From assembly GCA_949317995.1 (NCBI GenBank), contig OX439036.1:3093207-3157206 (forward strand): DNA of 64,000 nt. Direction: 5' to 3'. Below are positions 45,876 through 56,121 of this stretch, in pieces. The notes under the pieces were generated by a model that ran no database searches, had not been told where the DNA came from, and worked only from the letters and a program-made list of their open reading frames with translations. This stretch comes from Acholoe squamosa. Its lineage: Eukaryota > Annelida > Polychaeta > Phyllodocida > Polynoidae. Numbering within the stretch: position 1 is the first letter of the stretch; each line of letters opens with the position of its first letter. The position numbers and the translations under genes were made by a program.

Positions 45876-47097
45876 GAGAGAATGCGAAACTCCGTCATTT
45901 TGCCGAGGGAATGTACAATTTATACAATTTTTACCTTATTCTGGAGTTATATACTGTTTGTAAGAGGATTTGAAGTGATGGGGAGTGCTTCAAATGCAAT
46001 TTTTGTGGTAGAGCTTTGTCAGTATAAACAATTTTCTCCTGGGTATAAGTACATTTCCGAGTTTCTATATCTTACCATACCTGAGCTTATTTGCTCATGT
46101 GACATCAATTTTGGGTACAATTTCCCATTTTTATGTACAACATACAATTTGGCAAATAGTGTGCAATTTTGGCATTCAATGTTCAATTTAGCGTGCAAAT
46201 TGAACATAAATGACAATTTTAGTGTGCAAATTTACAATTTCGCGTGTAATTGCGTTCAATTGACAATTTCAGTATGCAAATATATAATTTTTGCGTACAT
46301 TTGGCAATTTGAGTGTGCAAATATATAATTTTCGCGTATATTTAGCAATTTTAGTGTGCAAATATATAATTTCGCGTACATTTGGCAATTTTAGTGTGCA
46401 AATATATAATTTCGCGTGCATTTGGCAATTTTAGTGTGCAAATATATAATTTCGCGTGCATTTGGCAATTTTAGTATGCAAATATATAATTTCGCGTGTA
46501 TTTGGCAATTTTTGGTGTACAAATATATAATTTTTGCGTACATTTCACAGTTTTAGTGTGCCAATATATAATTTTGCGTTCAATTGATAGTTTCTGTATG
46601 TACATATATAATTTTGCGTACAGCTTGGATACACATAGAAATGTTGATTTTCTAAAAATCTGACTTCAGTGTATGAATTGGGTACAGACATACAGTATAA
46701 TGTGCAACATATAATTCAAATGTAAATTGGATACAACTTACAATCTAGTGTGCAAACATGCAATCTTTGTGTGCAAAATTGGGTACAAGTGTACAATCTG
46801 GTGTGCAAACATACAATTTTAGTGTGCAAATTGGGTACAAGCGTACAATCTGGTGTGCAAACATACAATTTTAGTGTGCAAATTGGGTACAAGCGTACAA
46901 TCTGGTGTGCAAATAGACAGTTTTAGTGTGCAAATTTCGCAATTTTGCGCGTATATGCGCGCATTAATCATCGGTTTTGTGAGAATACCATAGATTTTCA
47001 TATTATACATCAACAAGTGGCTGTGTATATAATTTTTTTTTTTCTAATACTTTGATAATTTCATTGACAGTGGAGGTGTGTCAGGAGTGAGATGTGA
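45876..47097 (-). other. 3' non-coding region of copy C
   Basis: Corresponds to the 3' region of copy B without its 400-base poly-A-bearing segment. Dominated by the tandem repeats listed next. Confidence 0.75.
46200..46935 (-). repeat. 40-bp and 52-bp minisatellites in the 3' region, copy C
   Basis: About nine units of 40 bases (plus strand ATTTGGCAATTTTAGTGTGC then AAATATATAATTTCGCG; 46240-46620) and about three to four units of 52 bases (AATTGGGTACAAGCGTACAA then TCTGGTGTGCAAACATACAA; 46740-46935). More of the 40-bp units than copy B. Confidence 0.85.
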
Positions 47098-47229
47098 GTC
47101 TCCTCCCTGGTGTGCTCATGCAGTGGTGGCACTTGAGGTGTTAGGTACCAGATTCTGGCATGTGTCTGTGGCAGTGCCTAGCTTGGTGTCAGTGGACAGT
47201 TCAGGGTGGGGGGGGTGTGTGTGTGTCCA

Positions 47230-47265
47230 TTTAAGGAGTGTGTGGCTGGTATTGGAGTATCAGTT
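47230..47265 (+). promoter_or_regulatory. Possible core promoter of the antisense ORF
   Basis: ATTTAAG (47229-47235) as a weak TATA-like box and TATCAGTTCC with an initiator-like TCAGTT whose A is at 47262, about 32 bases downstream, the normal spacing. The ATG follows 32 bases later. Suggestive only. Confidence 0.35.
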
Positions 47266-47293
47266 CCTCTCTGGAAGTCACTGCTGTAGTACC

Positions 47294-47773
47294 ATGGCCC
47301 ATCTACAAGCTCTCTTTGCTCTGCCTGTCCCCCAGGTGATGGAGGTGGGGAGTCCAGCTAGGGCCCTGGTTGAGTCTAACCAGGCCATCCATTATGGGTA
47401 CATAGTGAGTAATTTCAAGGAGATTATTGAGCATGGTGATGTGATGGTCTGTAATTACTCCTGCCATTATTTCCTGGGCTCAGCCTTGCGTCGGGGGGCC
47501 ACTGTGGCCCTTCTGACTAGGGCCTTTGGTAATATGGGTTTCTGGCCCATGGATTATAACCTAGGGCCGCGGGAGCGAGTGCTATGGGATTATCTGTTGG
47601 CGGCATCCCTCCTCGATCTTGCGGCATCCGGGAATCCATCCACGGCTGCCGAGTATGGACTGGGGATGCTGGAGGCCCGGCTCGCTGAGTGGGAGCAGGA
47701 TCACGGCCATATGTATGGCTCGGACTCGGCCCCGGACTCTCCCATTGATGTTGAACCCGAGGATCTGTGGTAG
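47294..47773 (+). CDS. Antisense ORF inside copy C (159 aa), unknown function
   Basis: On the strand opposite to gag, pol and env, in a GC-richer segment (about 47098-47880) that copy B lacks. I take ATG 47294 (ACCATGG context), although the frame is open from 47078. The protein starts MAHLQALFALP, has a mixed hydrophobic middle (CNYSCHYFLGSALRRGATVALL, quoted in part), a region rich in Leu/Ala (LWDYLLAASLLDLAA) and a very acidic end (SAPDSPIDVEPEDLW). No signal peptide or clear membrane span, and no histone-fold resemblance. I recognise no family. A perfect histone-type stem-loop follows the stop by 48 bases. Either a captured host gene or an accessory gene read from the 3' LTR side. Confidence 0.5.
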   Translation: MAHLQALFALPVPQVMEVGSPARALVESNQAIHYGYIVSNFKEIIEHGDVMVCNYSCHYFLGSALRRGATVALLTRAFGNMGFWPMDYNLGPRERVLWDYLLAASLLDLAASGNPSTAAEYGLGMLEARLAEWEQDHGHMYGSDSAPDSPIDVEPEDLW

Positions 47774-47814
47774 GATCCCGACTGACTGAAACCTAGGGTG
47801 TAAAAACCCGCCAT

Positions 47815-47836
47815 CCCAAAGGCCCTTTTCAGGGCC
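47815..47836 (+). terminator. Histone-mRNA-type 3' stem-loop
   Basis: CCCAAA then GGCCCTTTTCAGGGCC: a 6-bp stem with loop TTTC, the geometry and loop of metazoan replication-dependent histone mRNA 3' ends, including the CCAAA-type 5' flank. GTCCGAAAAGTT about 12 bases downstream could act as a purine-rich downstream element. No AATAAA lies nearby on this strand. Confidence 0.6.
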
Positions 47837-47922
47837 GGCAAATTGTCCGAAAAGTTCTGAATACTGTCTCTGATGTGTTGTCTCCTGGTGGTGGACTGGG
47901 GGCAGCCTAGGCTGTGGGCAGT

Positions 47923-50547
47923 CTAGGCTGTTTCCACAGTCACCGGGGAGGGCTGGTGGTTTAGAAAATTAGCAATAGTCTGCATGTTTGACCTTGCGGT
48001 CTCCTCCTGTTGTTCGTCAATAATTATATCTGTTGTATTTTCCAGTGCTGTCATGGTCACCGGGCTGGTGCCACAATCATTCTGGAGAAGCATGGAGTAG
48101 TACAGTCCTTTGTTTTTAAGGGCTGGTATAGTACTGAACCTAGTGCGCCAAGGTAGGTGTATCACCTGAGGGAGGTGATAAGCAAATTCTCCTCTCTGTG
48201 TTGTTATAACTGCTGGTCCATTCCAGGTAAATATAGCCTTAGGTAGTGGGAAGGTTTTAACCACTATATCCTTATAGGTAGGGGCAGCTGCTGATTTAAT
48301 CTCATCAAATTCATGTGGTATTGGCCTCAAGGGTAGCGCGAAGTTTGAGTCTCCACAATATATTTTAAAATATATTGTGGGGTTTGTGCGCTTGGCCACA
48401 TTTTTCTTGCCACAGTGTGTCTGTGCAAATTTCTTAAGGTACTTCATTATTCTGTAGGCTGAGTAGATGGTCAGGGTGAATAATATAGCAATTATCAGGG
48501 TGTGGGTTTCCTGAATTGTGAGGAAAGGGGTGTGGGTTTCCTCTGTAGGGGTTAGTTTGGTAGGATTCTTATCTGGGAGCAATTTGTGTAGGGGCAGCTC
48601 GGTGACTAGTCTGAATGCTTTGGCTGTAGGCAGGTAGGCTACAGTTCCTCCTAGTCTGTATAATTTGAGTAGTATGTATACTATAAAAATGTGAGCTGAT
48701 ATCCCTAGGATGAGTGCTAAGCTTTGGAAGATTGGATGCTCTGTAACTCGACGTAGGTATGATTCCTCGTAGCGCGTTTCCATTTCCTTATTAAGGTTGG
48801 AGGCATCTTTTAATACTGTTTTGGCAAAGGGCTCTAAATTTAGTTGAGTAATATCATCCATGATTGGATTTTCCTGTAGTTTTTCTAAGGTTCTAGAAAG
48901 GTTTACTACTGGGAAATTTGGAAGATTCTCTCTTTCATCTGGTTTGGTTTCAGAAATTTTGTTAAGTGCTGCCATGAATGGTAAATTAATTGTCTTGAGA
49001 ATGTAATGAAATGATAAGGTTGAGTTACAGGGCAACCTTGTGTTTGGAAGAGAAAATTCTCCTACACTGATCGTGCACCCACAGGGTACACCTATGATTG
49101 AGTAGGACTGGGCCTTCCGAGTTTCAGACGTTTTACCATGGCAGTTGATAAAGTAATGGGGTTCATTAGTAGTGACCAGATACTCATCTTCAGAAATGGA
49201 AATAGCATGGGTGGTAGGTGCTTGCAGTGGTGAAACTGTAAACTTGCAATGTTCCTTAATCTGTTGAGCCTGGTTAGTAAAAATGGCTACAGGGCATGTA
49301 GGCCTGTGTTTATAGATTCTACCATTTACATCTCTGCATACCTTTACTGTAGTACCTTCACATGCCTGCATATCTGCTGAGTCCAATTCGATGAATAATG
49401 ATTCGTCGTAAGATACTGCTAGAAACTCAGTCGTGGTTTGTAATTTGGTGACTCCTCTGGTGGGGGTCTCCTGTGTGTCTATAGGCATGGGTGATGTAAT
49501 CATTTGGTACAGTTTGAAGGTTGAGGTGGTAGATTGAATTATAATGTCCAGATGAATATATATATGGTGAGCTGAGTAAGTGTATGAGGTCAGCTTCTGT
49601 GAATAATAGAAATCTAAGTCATTAATTGCGACTTGTGCTCCAGGGTGTGTAATCCTAAGTTTGTTATTAATGTCAATTAGGTATCTAGCAAGGTCTGAGG
49701 GTGGTACTATATCAGGGGTTAGGATCCCTGATGATAGCATCCTCAGGGCTGCATTTGTCCTTTGCAGTGATTGAACTGTATTCATTCTTGCTGCTATGAT
49801 AATTAGTGCATCATTTAATACTTGCATTTTCTCCCTTTGAGTTTTCTCGTGCCTTGAATATGAGTCAAGTGACCTGGACATGTTATAGGCCCACAGGTTG
49901 ACGGTGTCACCTATGGTGTTGATTGTGCTGTCCAGTACCTTCTTATCTTGGATGTATGCTTTAACAAACTTATCTTGTCTGTCTGTGATCTTTTCAATGA
50001 GACTAGCTGCTTCCTGATCTTGTTTAGCAAATTTTCTTAGTATTTCATCTATGTTCTTGAGCTGTCCCATTACTTGGTTTACATCTTCTACTGTGGCTAG
50101 ACCTAGCACACCGCGAAACAGGGGTGCTAGAAAACCCAGTATGGCCTCTCTTTTGGCCTTGTCCAATGTGTTTATGGGGTTGGATAAGAACAATTTGATG
50201 GAGGCTAGTGTTTCATTTATCTCCTTGTCTGCAATTTCCAGCAAGGTGTCTAGCTCCTTAGCTTGTTGGATAATTTGGCCAGAGGTATGATCTTGTAGAG
50301 TAGGAGTGGTCAAATGGAGTATTCTATCCCTTATGGATCCTTGGGTAACGGGTGCCCGAGGTATCTTGTAGGGAATAGCTAACAACAGTGTTGTGGTTGT
50401 ATGTCCATTGACCAATGGTTGAGGGCTAGGTTTGAATACTACTCCTATGTTTTGTCTCACCACAGGTGTATAACCTGCAGTAAGTGGTTCAATAGTATAT
50501 AATAACAGCATAGTTAGCAGTATGGGTGAAACTCTCAGTGTCCCCAT
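47923..50547 (-). CDS. env: Env-like fusion glycoprotein, copy C (874 aa, intact)
   Basis: The frame is open from 50565; ATG 50547 in CACCATGG context is the likely start. Residues 1-24 form a signal peptide. KAKR at about 130-133 could be a basic cleavage site, followed by a hydrophobic Gly-rich stretch (FLAPLFRGVLGLA) and a heptad-rich segment (VMGQLKNIDEILRKF), the layout of F-type fusion proteins of errantiviruses and baculoviruses. Eight Cys cluster at about 396-507. TM1 lies near 607-630 and a second hydrophobic segment near 682-700, then a tail of about 170 residues, longer than usual. Proposed role: membrane fusion for particle spread. Family assignment is by layout, so moderately sure. 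Copy B has the same gene broken. Confidence 0.85.
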   Translation of the reverse strand: MGTLRVSPILLTMLLLYTIEPLTAGYTPVVRQNIGVVFKPSPQPLVNGHTTTTLLLAIPYKIPRAPVTQGSIRDRILHLTTPTLQDHTSGQIIQQAKELDTLLEIADKEINETLASIKLFLSNPINTLDKAKREAILGFLAPLFRGVLGLATVEDVNQVMGQLKNIDEILRKFAKQDQEAASLIEKITDRQDKFVKAYIQDKKVLDSTINTIGDTVNLWAYNMSRSLDSYSRHEKTQREKMQVLNDALIIIAARMNTVQSLQRTNAALRMLSSGILTPDIVPPSDLARYLIDINNKLRITHPGAQVAINDLDFYYSQKLTSYTYSAHHIYIHLDIIIQSTTSTFKLYQMITSPMPIDTQETPTRGVTKLQTTTEFLAVSYDESLFIELDSADMQACEGTTVKVCRDVNGRIYKHRPTCPVAIFTNQAQQIKEHCKFTVSPLQAPTTHAISISEDEYLVTTNEPHYFINCHGKTSETRKAQSYSIIGVPCGCTISVGEFSLPNTRLPCNSTLSFHYILKTINLPFMAALNKISETKPDERENLPNFPVVNLSRTLEKLQENPIMDDITQLNLEPFAKTVLKDASNLNKEMETRYEESYLRRVTEHPIFQSLALILGISAHIFIVYILLKLYRLGGTVAYLPTAKAFRLVTELPLHKLLPDKNPTKLTPTEETHTPFLTIQETHTLIIAILFTLTIYSAYRIMKYLKKFAQTHCGKKNVAKRTNPTIYFKIYCGDSNFALPLRPIPHEFDEIKSAAAPTYKDIVVKTFPLPKAIFTWNGPAVITTQRGEFAYHLPQVIHLPWRTRFSTIPALKNKGLYYSMLLQNDCGTSPVTMTALENTTDIIIDEQQEETARSNMQTIANFLNHQPSPVTVETA

Positions 50548-51372
50548 GGTGCTTGTGTAAAGCAAGTTTGCTGTTTAAAGTCTTGTCAAATTTGTAGTGA
50601 TTTGGTGCTGGTAAAGTCTAAGTGTATGGTGTAACACTTTAAATGAAGTGGTTCAAACTGTACCTTTGCAAGATTGAGCTGTCTTGGCAATATGTCCGGT
50701 GAGTCTATAGAGGTTGACCAGTAAATGGTAAGGTCAGGTTGAAGGTGAAGTAGGTGTGTTCTTTATCCTAGTGCAGTCTCTCCTAATGGAGAAGTGGGCT
50801 GGCTAATTCCCAAGTGGGGTCCTGTAGACTTGTGTTCCAGACTGCAGCTGGATGAAGACTGATGGTGGGCTATGGTCCACAGTGCTTCTTATGTAGCCTA
50901 CCCTACCCACATCCATTGTGGGCCTGGTATTGTTTCTCTGGAGACAATGCATTAATCTCCAGTGTCTGCTAACTGTGGGGTCTATTGTGTAGTCTGTGTA
51001 CTGGTAATTAGCTCCTCCTGTCATCCAGGACAGCCATTCATGACCGTCTAGACAGTTGTCTGAGTGTAGCTTATAAGGTCAATTGATCTCTATAGACTGC
51101 TGTATTGGCATAGCGCGCTCTTTCATGTGGGGATTAGGCTTTAGACACTCCATTGTGTTACCCTTACTCTTCTTAGACTTCATGTCTGCTTTACTTGGGG
51201 GGTCCCAGTCTTTGACCCTTTCAGAGGCAATAACCTACTGATATATTTACAAATTTGATTGGCTTTATATACATAGTAATTCATTATCAGTCACACATGT
51301 CTTATGTGTGGATGAAGAGAATTTGTAATACATTTTGAAAATCTTATGACTTTTGGTATCTCAATCTTGTTT
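50548..51372 (-). other. Pol-env intergenic region, copy C
   Basis: Matches 12811-13638 of copy B with scattered changes. The small ORF of copy B has no ATG here and has one in-frame TGA. The acceptor-like CAG before env is CAC. Confidence 0.6.
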
Positions 51373-52118
51373 CTAATTTCTTGAAACTGCACCACACCTA
51401 GATGTCTTTCTTAGTATGTGGTGTGCAGGCCTAGGCTTGATAGGGCCTATGCCTGTGGTTTCTCTTGTAAGGGTGATATCATTTTTGTTCTTTACAATTT
51501 TGCTGTAGTATTTGGCCTCATGTGGAATAAGCCTGTGTGCAAATTCATTGTTTCTGACAGCCACAACCTTTTTCAGTCTGTCTATGTGCACTGGTCTGGC
51601 CACCAATAGATTGGTGTCCAAGTTTTTGAGTTTGGCACTTGTCAAACTAGGTCTGTCTACTACAACATATGGTCCCATAAAAAGGGGTTGAAGTTTCTTA
51701 CACTCTGTGTTGGTCAGGATTCTTGGTATGTTTAGGTATACCATGTCGGTGACCTTGATTTCCTGTGGTGTAAGTTTCTTATCATATCTATCCTTCCTTT
51801 CCTTTTGTAGCTTGGCGACCCTTTCTATAGCTTTCCTCCTAGAGGTATCTTGATTTGTTATCATGTTGGCTACATGGTCTGCTACTGTGGATATGTCTTC
51901 CTGTATTCCCAGCCCTAAGTCCATTGGGGTGGCTGGGTTTCTTCCATGGAGTAGGAAGAAAGGGGTGAATTCTGTGGTTTGGGATTCAGTGTTGTTTAAT
52001 GCAAAGGTTATGGGTTCAATAAATGAATCCCAATTGTTTTGGTGCTTTGAGCAGAATGCTCTGAGCGCTGTGCCTATGCTAGCATTAAATCTCTCTACAA
52101 GCCCATTTGATTGTGGCC
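51373..52118 (-). pseudogene. pol: Integrase C-terminal part, copy C (after frameshift)
   Basis: Continues the integrase after a one-base deletion near 52118, opening with LVERFN (the catalytic Glu) and ending with the GPY module and a basic tail. The listed open part from its first Met is 51924-51373. Because the deletion falls between the second Asp and the Glu, the copy C integrase cannot be made as a whole. Confidence 0.88.
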
Positions 52119-54227
52119 GTATGGTGAGGAGAATTTATGTTTGATCTTGAGGTGTTTAGTTAACTTTGTGAACTTTGCACCTGTATAACATGTTCCATTG
52201 TCTGTTTGAAGAGTGGCTGGTGTTCCATGATGACAAATTATATTCTTGTAGAACTCTGCTGCTGTTGTTTCAGCTTTTAAGTCAGTAGTAGCCCAAGCTG
52301 TTGCATATCTGGTAGCATAATCTATGCAGACTTGTATATGTTTGTTTCCCCTGGCAGTTGTGGGAAGTGGTCCCACCGCGTCTAGGTTTAGGAACTTCAT
52401 TGGTGAAGTCATGTACTCTCTCACTGTCATTGGTGTTTTGTGTGAGTGTACTTGCCTTTTTGCTGTGAGGCATGTGTGGCAGGTGGAAACATATTTTGTT
52501 GTGTCTGCTAGCATAGACTTCCAATATACCCTAGGTCGGAGTGCTGACAGCATCCTACTTGAACCAAGATGGCCGCCTGTAGGTGAGTCATGGAAATACT
52601 GTAGTGTACTTGTTACCCATTGCTGTGGTATAACAATTTGAAGTGGTACAGTATTGGTTTTTCTCCAATTTATGGGGCATATATGGACTAATGTACCATT
52701 TACCAAGGTGTATGTCTGGCCTTGGTTGATGATTCTATTTCCTTGTGCTTTTGGTGCAGGCAAGGTCCCATCCTCAAGATATTGTATGAGGGGCAATAGG
52801 TCCTTGTCTTTCCTTTGTTCCAAGCCAAGGTTTGTACCTGAGATGGATGTGTCGGGAATCTGATCCAGTAGTTGATTTATATCTAGCACATGTTGTTTTA
52901 TTCTGTGTCTTTCTTTTTTTTTTTCATCGACTATTGGCCTATCTTGTGCCTTTTGTTGGGGTGTGTCACTCTTGTTTTGGTGTGTAGGCTCCTTTGGAGG
53001 GCCTATTCTCGCCTTGGTGGGAGTGGCAACCTTTTTCTTTAAAGGCACAATTTGCTTTTTGTCATTCTTCTTTGTCTCAGAGTTCTTTGATTTAGTAGAT
53101 GCAGTGTCTTTTGTGACATTTTTCCTGGCAGGTGGGGTTTTGGTAGGTTTGTTTCTTGTGACCTTTTTCTCATTTAGAATAGTTTGTGATTGTGTGGGGG
53201 GTTTTGGTGTGCCCTCCTGAATCATTTCTCTAGTCTTTGAGCGTGTGGTCATAGGACACAAATGGTTTGATGTTTCCTCTCCCTGCATTGGTTCAAAGAA
53301 TCTGACTGATTTAGAAGTTGCTTGAGTAATAGCATATATTGTGTCTTCTGGATCTTCATCATCTGAGTCAGGTGGGGTGAAGGGTGGCTCCTTAGGAGTT
53401 GCCTTCAGCATCTGATTGAGTGATGAGAATTCAATAGGCTCGAAGTCATTATCTGGAAAGAGTTGTGAGTATTTTCTCTCACAGTGGCAAAACATATAGT
53501 GTGTAGATTGCTTCAAGATACCCCTAATGGGTGTCTCTGGCTTTTCAATGGTGTTGGGTGGATCATCCCTTTTGAATGGTACTTTCTTTGTTACTTTTGC
53601 AAACTTGGTTCTACTGGCTGCTCTAACTCTCCTTGGTGGGGGTGGAGGGTTAGTCATGGGTCCAGAGTCTGGGTATTCTCTTCTAGACATAGCATCTGGA
53701 GGTATGTTATCATCACCTTTCACATGTTGGATGGTGAATGAAAATTGCTGTATGTCTAGAGCCCATCTGGCCCATCTATGTGTGAGTCCTGTATTGGTTA
53801 ATAGTGGGATTAGGGCTGCATGGTCTGTGTATAATTGGAAGTGTCTAGTCTCTAGATAGTGTCTGAAGTGTAATACTCCATACACTACTCCCAGTAGTTC
53901 TCTCTCTGTGGTATTGTAATTTCTCTCGTGTTTGGAGAGGGTTCTACCTGCAAAGGCTACTGGTCTGAGCACTCCTTCATTATCTCTCTGTGAGAGTACA
54001 GCTCCTAAACTCACATTGGAAGCATCAGTTGCCAAACTGAACTCTTTCTCATAGTTTGGATATCTGAGAAGAGCATTGGTACAGAGGGCATGCTTTAATG
54101 TTTTGAAAGCATTATCTGCCTCTTCTGTCCAGACAAATGCTTTGAGATGTGTCTGTAGATCATATAATGGTCTAGCAATTTGGGCATAACCTTTGACATT
54201 GGCATAGGCCTGTGAAGGATCGGACAT
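52095..54227 (-). pseudogene. pol: Pol middle, copy C: RNase H, linker, integrase N-terminal part
   Basis: A 710-codon open stretch in a frame different from the upstream RT. It holds the connection and RNase H (LATDAS, YTDHAAL, DAMSRR), the Lys-rich linker, integrase HHCC (HDSPTGGH, CHTC), and the first two catalytic Asp (LDAVGP, TDNGT). At the linker, copy C has Ser where copy B has a TAA, showing the ancestral reading. It is separated from RT by the net 14-base loss near 54197. Confidence 0.9.
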
Positions 54228-56088
54228 TTTTGACTGATTTTGGTGTTGGGAAGGTTTTGATTGATTCCACCTTTGTGGGAGATGGTTGCAGTCCCATGGG
54301 TGTCACTCTCATTCCCAAGAAGTCTATTCTGTCTATGAAGTATTCACATTTTGATTTCTTCAGTTTGAGTTTACCAACTCTTAGGCTGTTGAACACATCT
54401 TCCAGGTCATGGAAGTGTTGTTCGATTGATGGTGATAATACCAATATGTCATCTAGGTATGGTAGGGCACATTTGTACTTGAGTTTGTTCAGAATTAATG
54501 TGACTAGATGGCAGAATCCCGCCGGTGCCGTCGCTAAACCCATCGGCATCCTTTCATAGACATATTTTTTGTCATTTGCTATGAATGCGGTTTTATGCTG
54601 ATCTTCCTGTCTTATAGGAATTTGAAAAAATCCCTGTTGGGCATCTAGCTTACTGAATACTCTTGGTCTGAGTGACCCTATCATGTCTAGAGTGTCATCG
54701 GCCCGGGGTGTAGATAAGGCTTGATTTATCGTGTTCTGGTTCAAATAACGAAAATCTGTGACGAGCCTATGGCCTCCCGATGATTTTTGTACTAAAAAGG
54801 ATCTGGAAGCCCAGGGGCCCTCAGCACATTCTCTCAGAATGCCCTGTTGTACTAGCCTTTCACACTCTTCCCCTATTGCGGCCTGTTTTTCTGGTGTTTG
54901 TCTATATGGTAGGAAATGACATGGTACTGCCTCAGGTTTTACATGAATTGAGTGTGTATACAGGTGTGTGGCACCAATGTCTCCATCTTTTCCTACAAAT
55001 ACATCATCATACTTGGTCAGCAGTGATCCTAATCTATCATGCTGATCTTTGGATGTGAGCACAGATTTTGGTGGAACATTCTCTTCCAATTCTGGCTCGA
55101 GGTCATGTGCCTCACTATGTATAGCAGCTATTTCAGAGAGTCTGATTGAGTTGGGTTCAGGGTCAGCATATGTGGACTCACAGTCTGAGTCTGTGTCACT
55201 GAATTGAGTTACATCGTCAGGCCGTATGGCTGAGATGGATTGATCAGTGTGTGGGGTAGTGTCTGACACCTGTTGAGGTTTTTCTAAATCAGATTCCTTG
55301 ACTTCCTGAAATAGAGCTATGATGGCACCCTTTTTGATTTTATGTGGGCGCCTGCTGGTGTTGAGTAACACTAGGGGATGTTTGTTATTTTCCCTGGGGG
55401 TTACTGCTGCCCTTTGAACTAGATATGGGTCATTGTTATTTCTTTGGAGGTTATCTACTACTCCAGTTTTCCCTTGCAGTGATTGAGTAGATGTGACCTT
55501 ACCCAATACTGCAAGTTCAGAGAATGGAGGGATGGTAAAATCCCTCACTGCCCTAATGGGTTTGAGAATTTGTTCAGGATCAACATTAAATTCAATTTGA
55601 GATTTTGTAGTGCTTAAGAAATCTGTGCCGAGTACAACGGGCTGTGTGAGGTTGGGTATTACAGCAAATTGGTATTGGAATCTGACACCTTGGATTCTAA
55701 AGTTCAGCATAGCTGAATGTCTAACATGACACACCGATCCATCTGCCAAATGGATGTTGATTTTAGATTTCCTCAGTTGGATATGGAATCTCTTTTGGAG
55801 ATCCATGAGGAATGATTGTCTGACACAGGTGATAGTAGCACCTGTATCAACCAAACATTGTACATCTGAAACATCATATAGATTTGCATTGATACAGCCA
55901 TTTTGAAGAAGTACAATAGAAAGCTTGGTACTCTCACCTGTATCCTTTGATGATGAATCTGGTGGGGTGATGTGTATCACTGATGGACGTCTCTGTCTGT
56001 TAGATGGAAGATTGGCACTAGCAATTGTCTCTGGTTGGATCTTTGTTAATCCTGATTGATTGTTTGTATTTGGGGTGTCACAGTGCAC
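54172..56088 (-). CDS. pol: Pol first part, copy C: protease and reverse transcriptase
   Basis: 638-codon frame, -1 relative to gag, first displayed codon GTG, so expected as Gag-Pol by frameshifting. Protease VDTGAT near residue 80 and VLGTDF near 155; an acidic linker; then full RT with LVTDFRYLNQN, FSKLDAQQGFFQIP, PMGLATAPAGF, YLDDILVLS near residue 555 and FLGM. At GLCQ the frame is lost by a net 14-base deletion, so RNase H and integrase are not joined to it. Copy C has Cys (TGT) where copy B has the TGA. Confidence 0.92.
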   Translation of the reverse strand: MHCDTPNTNNQSGLTKIQPETIASANLPSNRQRRPSVIHITPPDSSSKDTGESTKLSIVLLQNGCINANLYDVSDVQCLVDTGATITCVRQSFLMDLQKRFHIQLRKSKINIHLADGSVCHVRHSAMLNFRIQGVRFQYQFAVIPNLTQPVVLGTDFLSTTKSQIEFNVDPEQILKPIRAVRDFTIPPFSELAVLGKVTSTQSLQGKTGVVDNLQRNNNDPYLVQRAAVTPRENNKHPLVLLNTSRRPHKIKKGAIIALFQEVKESDLEKPQQVSDTTPHTDQSISAIRPDDVTQFSDTDSDCESTYADPEPNSIRLSEIAAIHSEAHDLEPELEENVPPKSVLTSKDQHDRLGSLLTKYDDVFVGKDGDIGATHLYTHSIHVKPEAVPCHFLPYRQTPEKQAAIGEECERLVQQGILRECAEGPWASRSFLVQKSSGGHRLVTDFRYLNQNTINQALSTPRADDTLDMIGSLRPRVFSKLDAQQGFFQIPIRQEDQHKTAFIANDKKYVYERMPMGLATAPAGFCHLVTLILNKLKYKCALPYLDDILVLSPSIEQHFHDLEDVFNSLRVGKLKLKKSKCEYFIDRIDFLGMRVTPMGLQPSPTKVESIKTFPTPKSVKNVRSFTGLCQCQRLCPNC

Positions 56089-56121
56089 TGGCCCATCGGC
56101 ACTGTGACATCCTAGTTTTCC
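56077..56121 (-). promoter_or_regulatory. Gag-pol -1 frameshift signal, copy C
   Basis: GGAAAAC (56121-56115), gag TAG, and the 10-bp stem 56077-56086 with 56099-56108 are identical to copies A and B although the preceding gag sequence has diverged. Confidence 0.6.
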
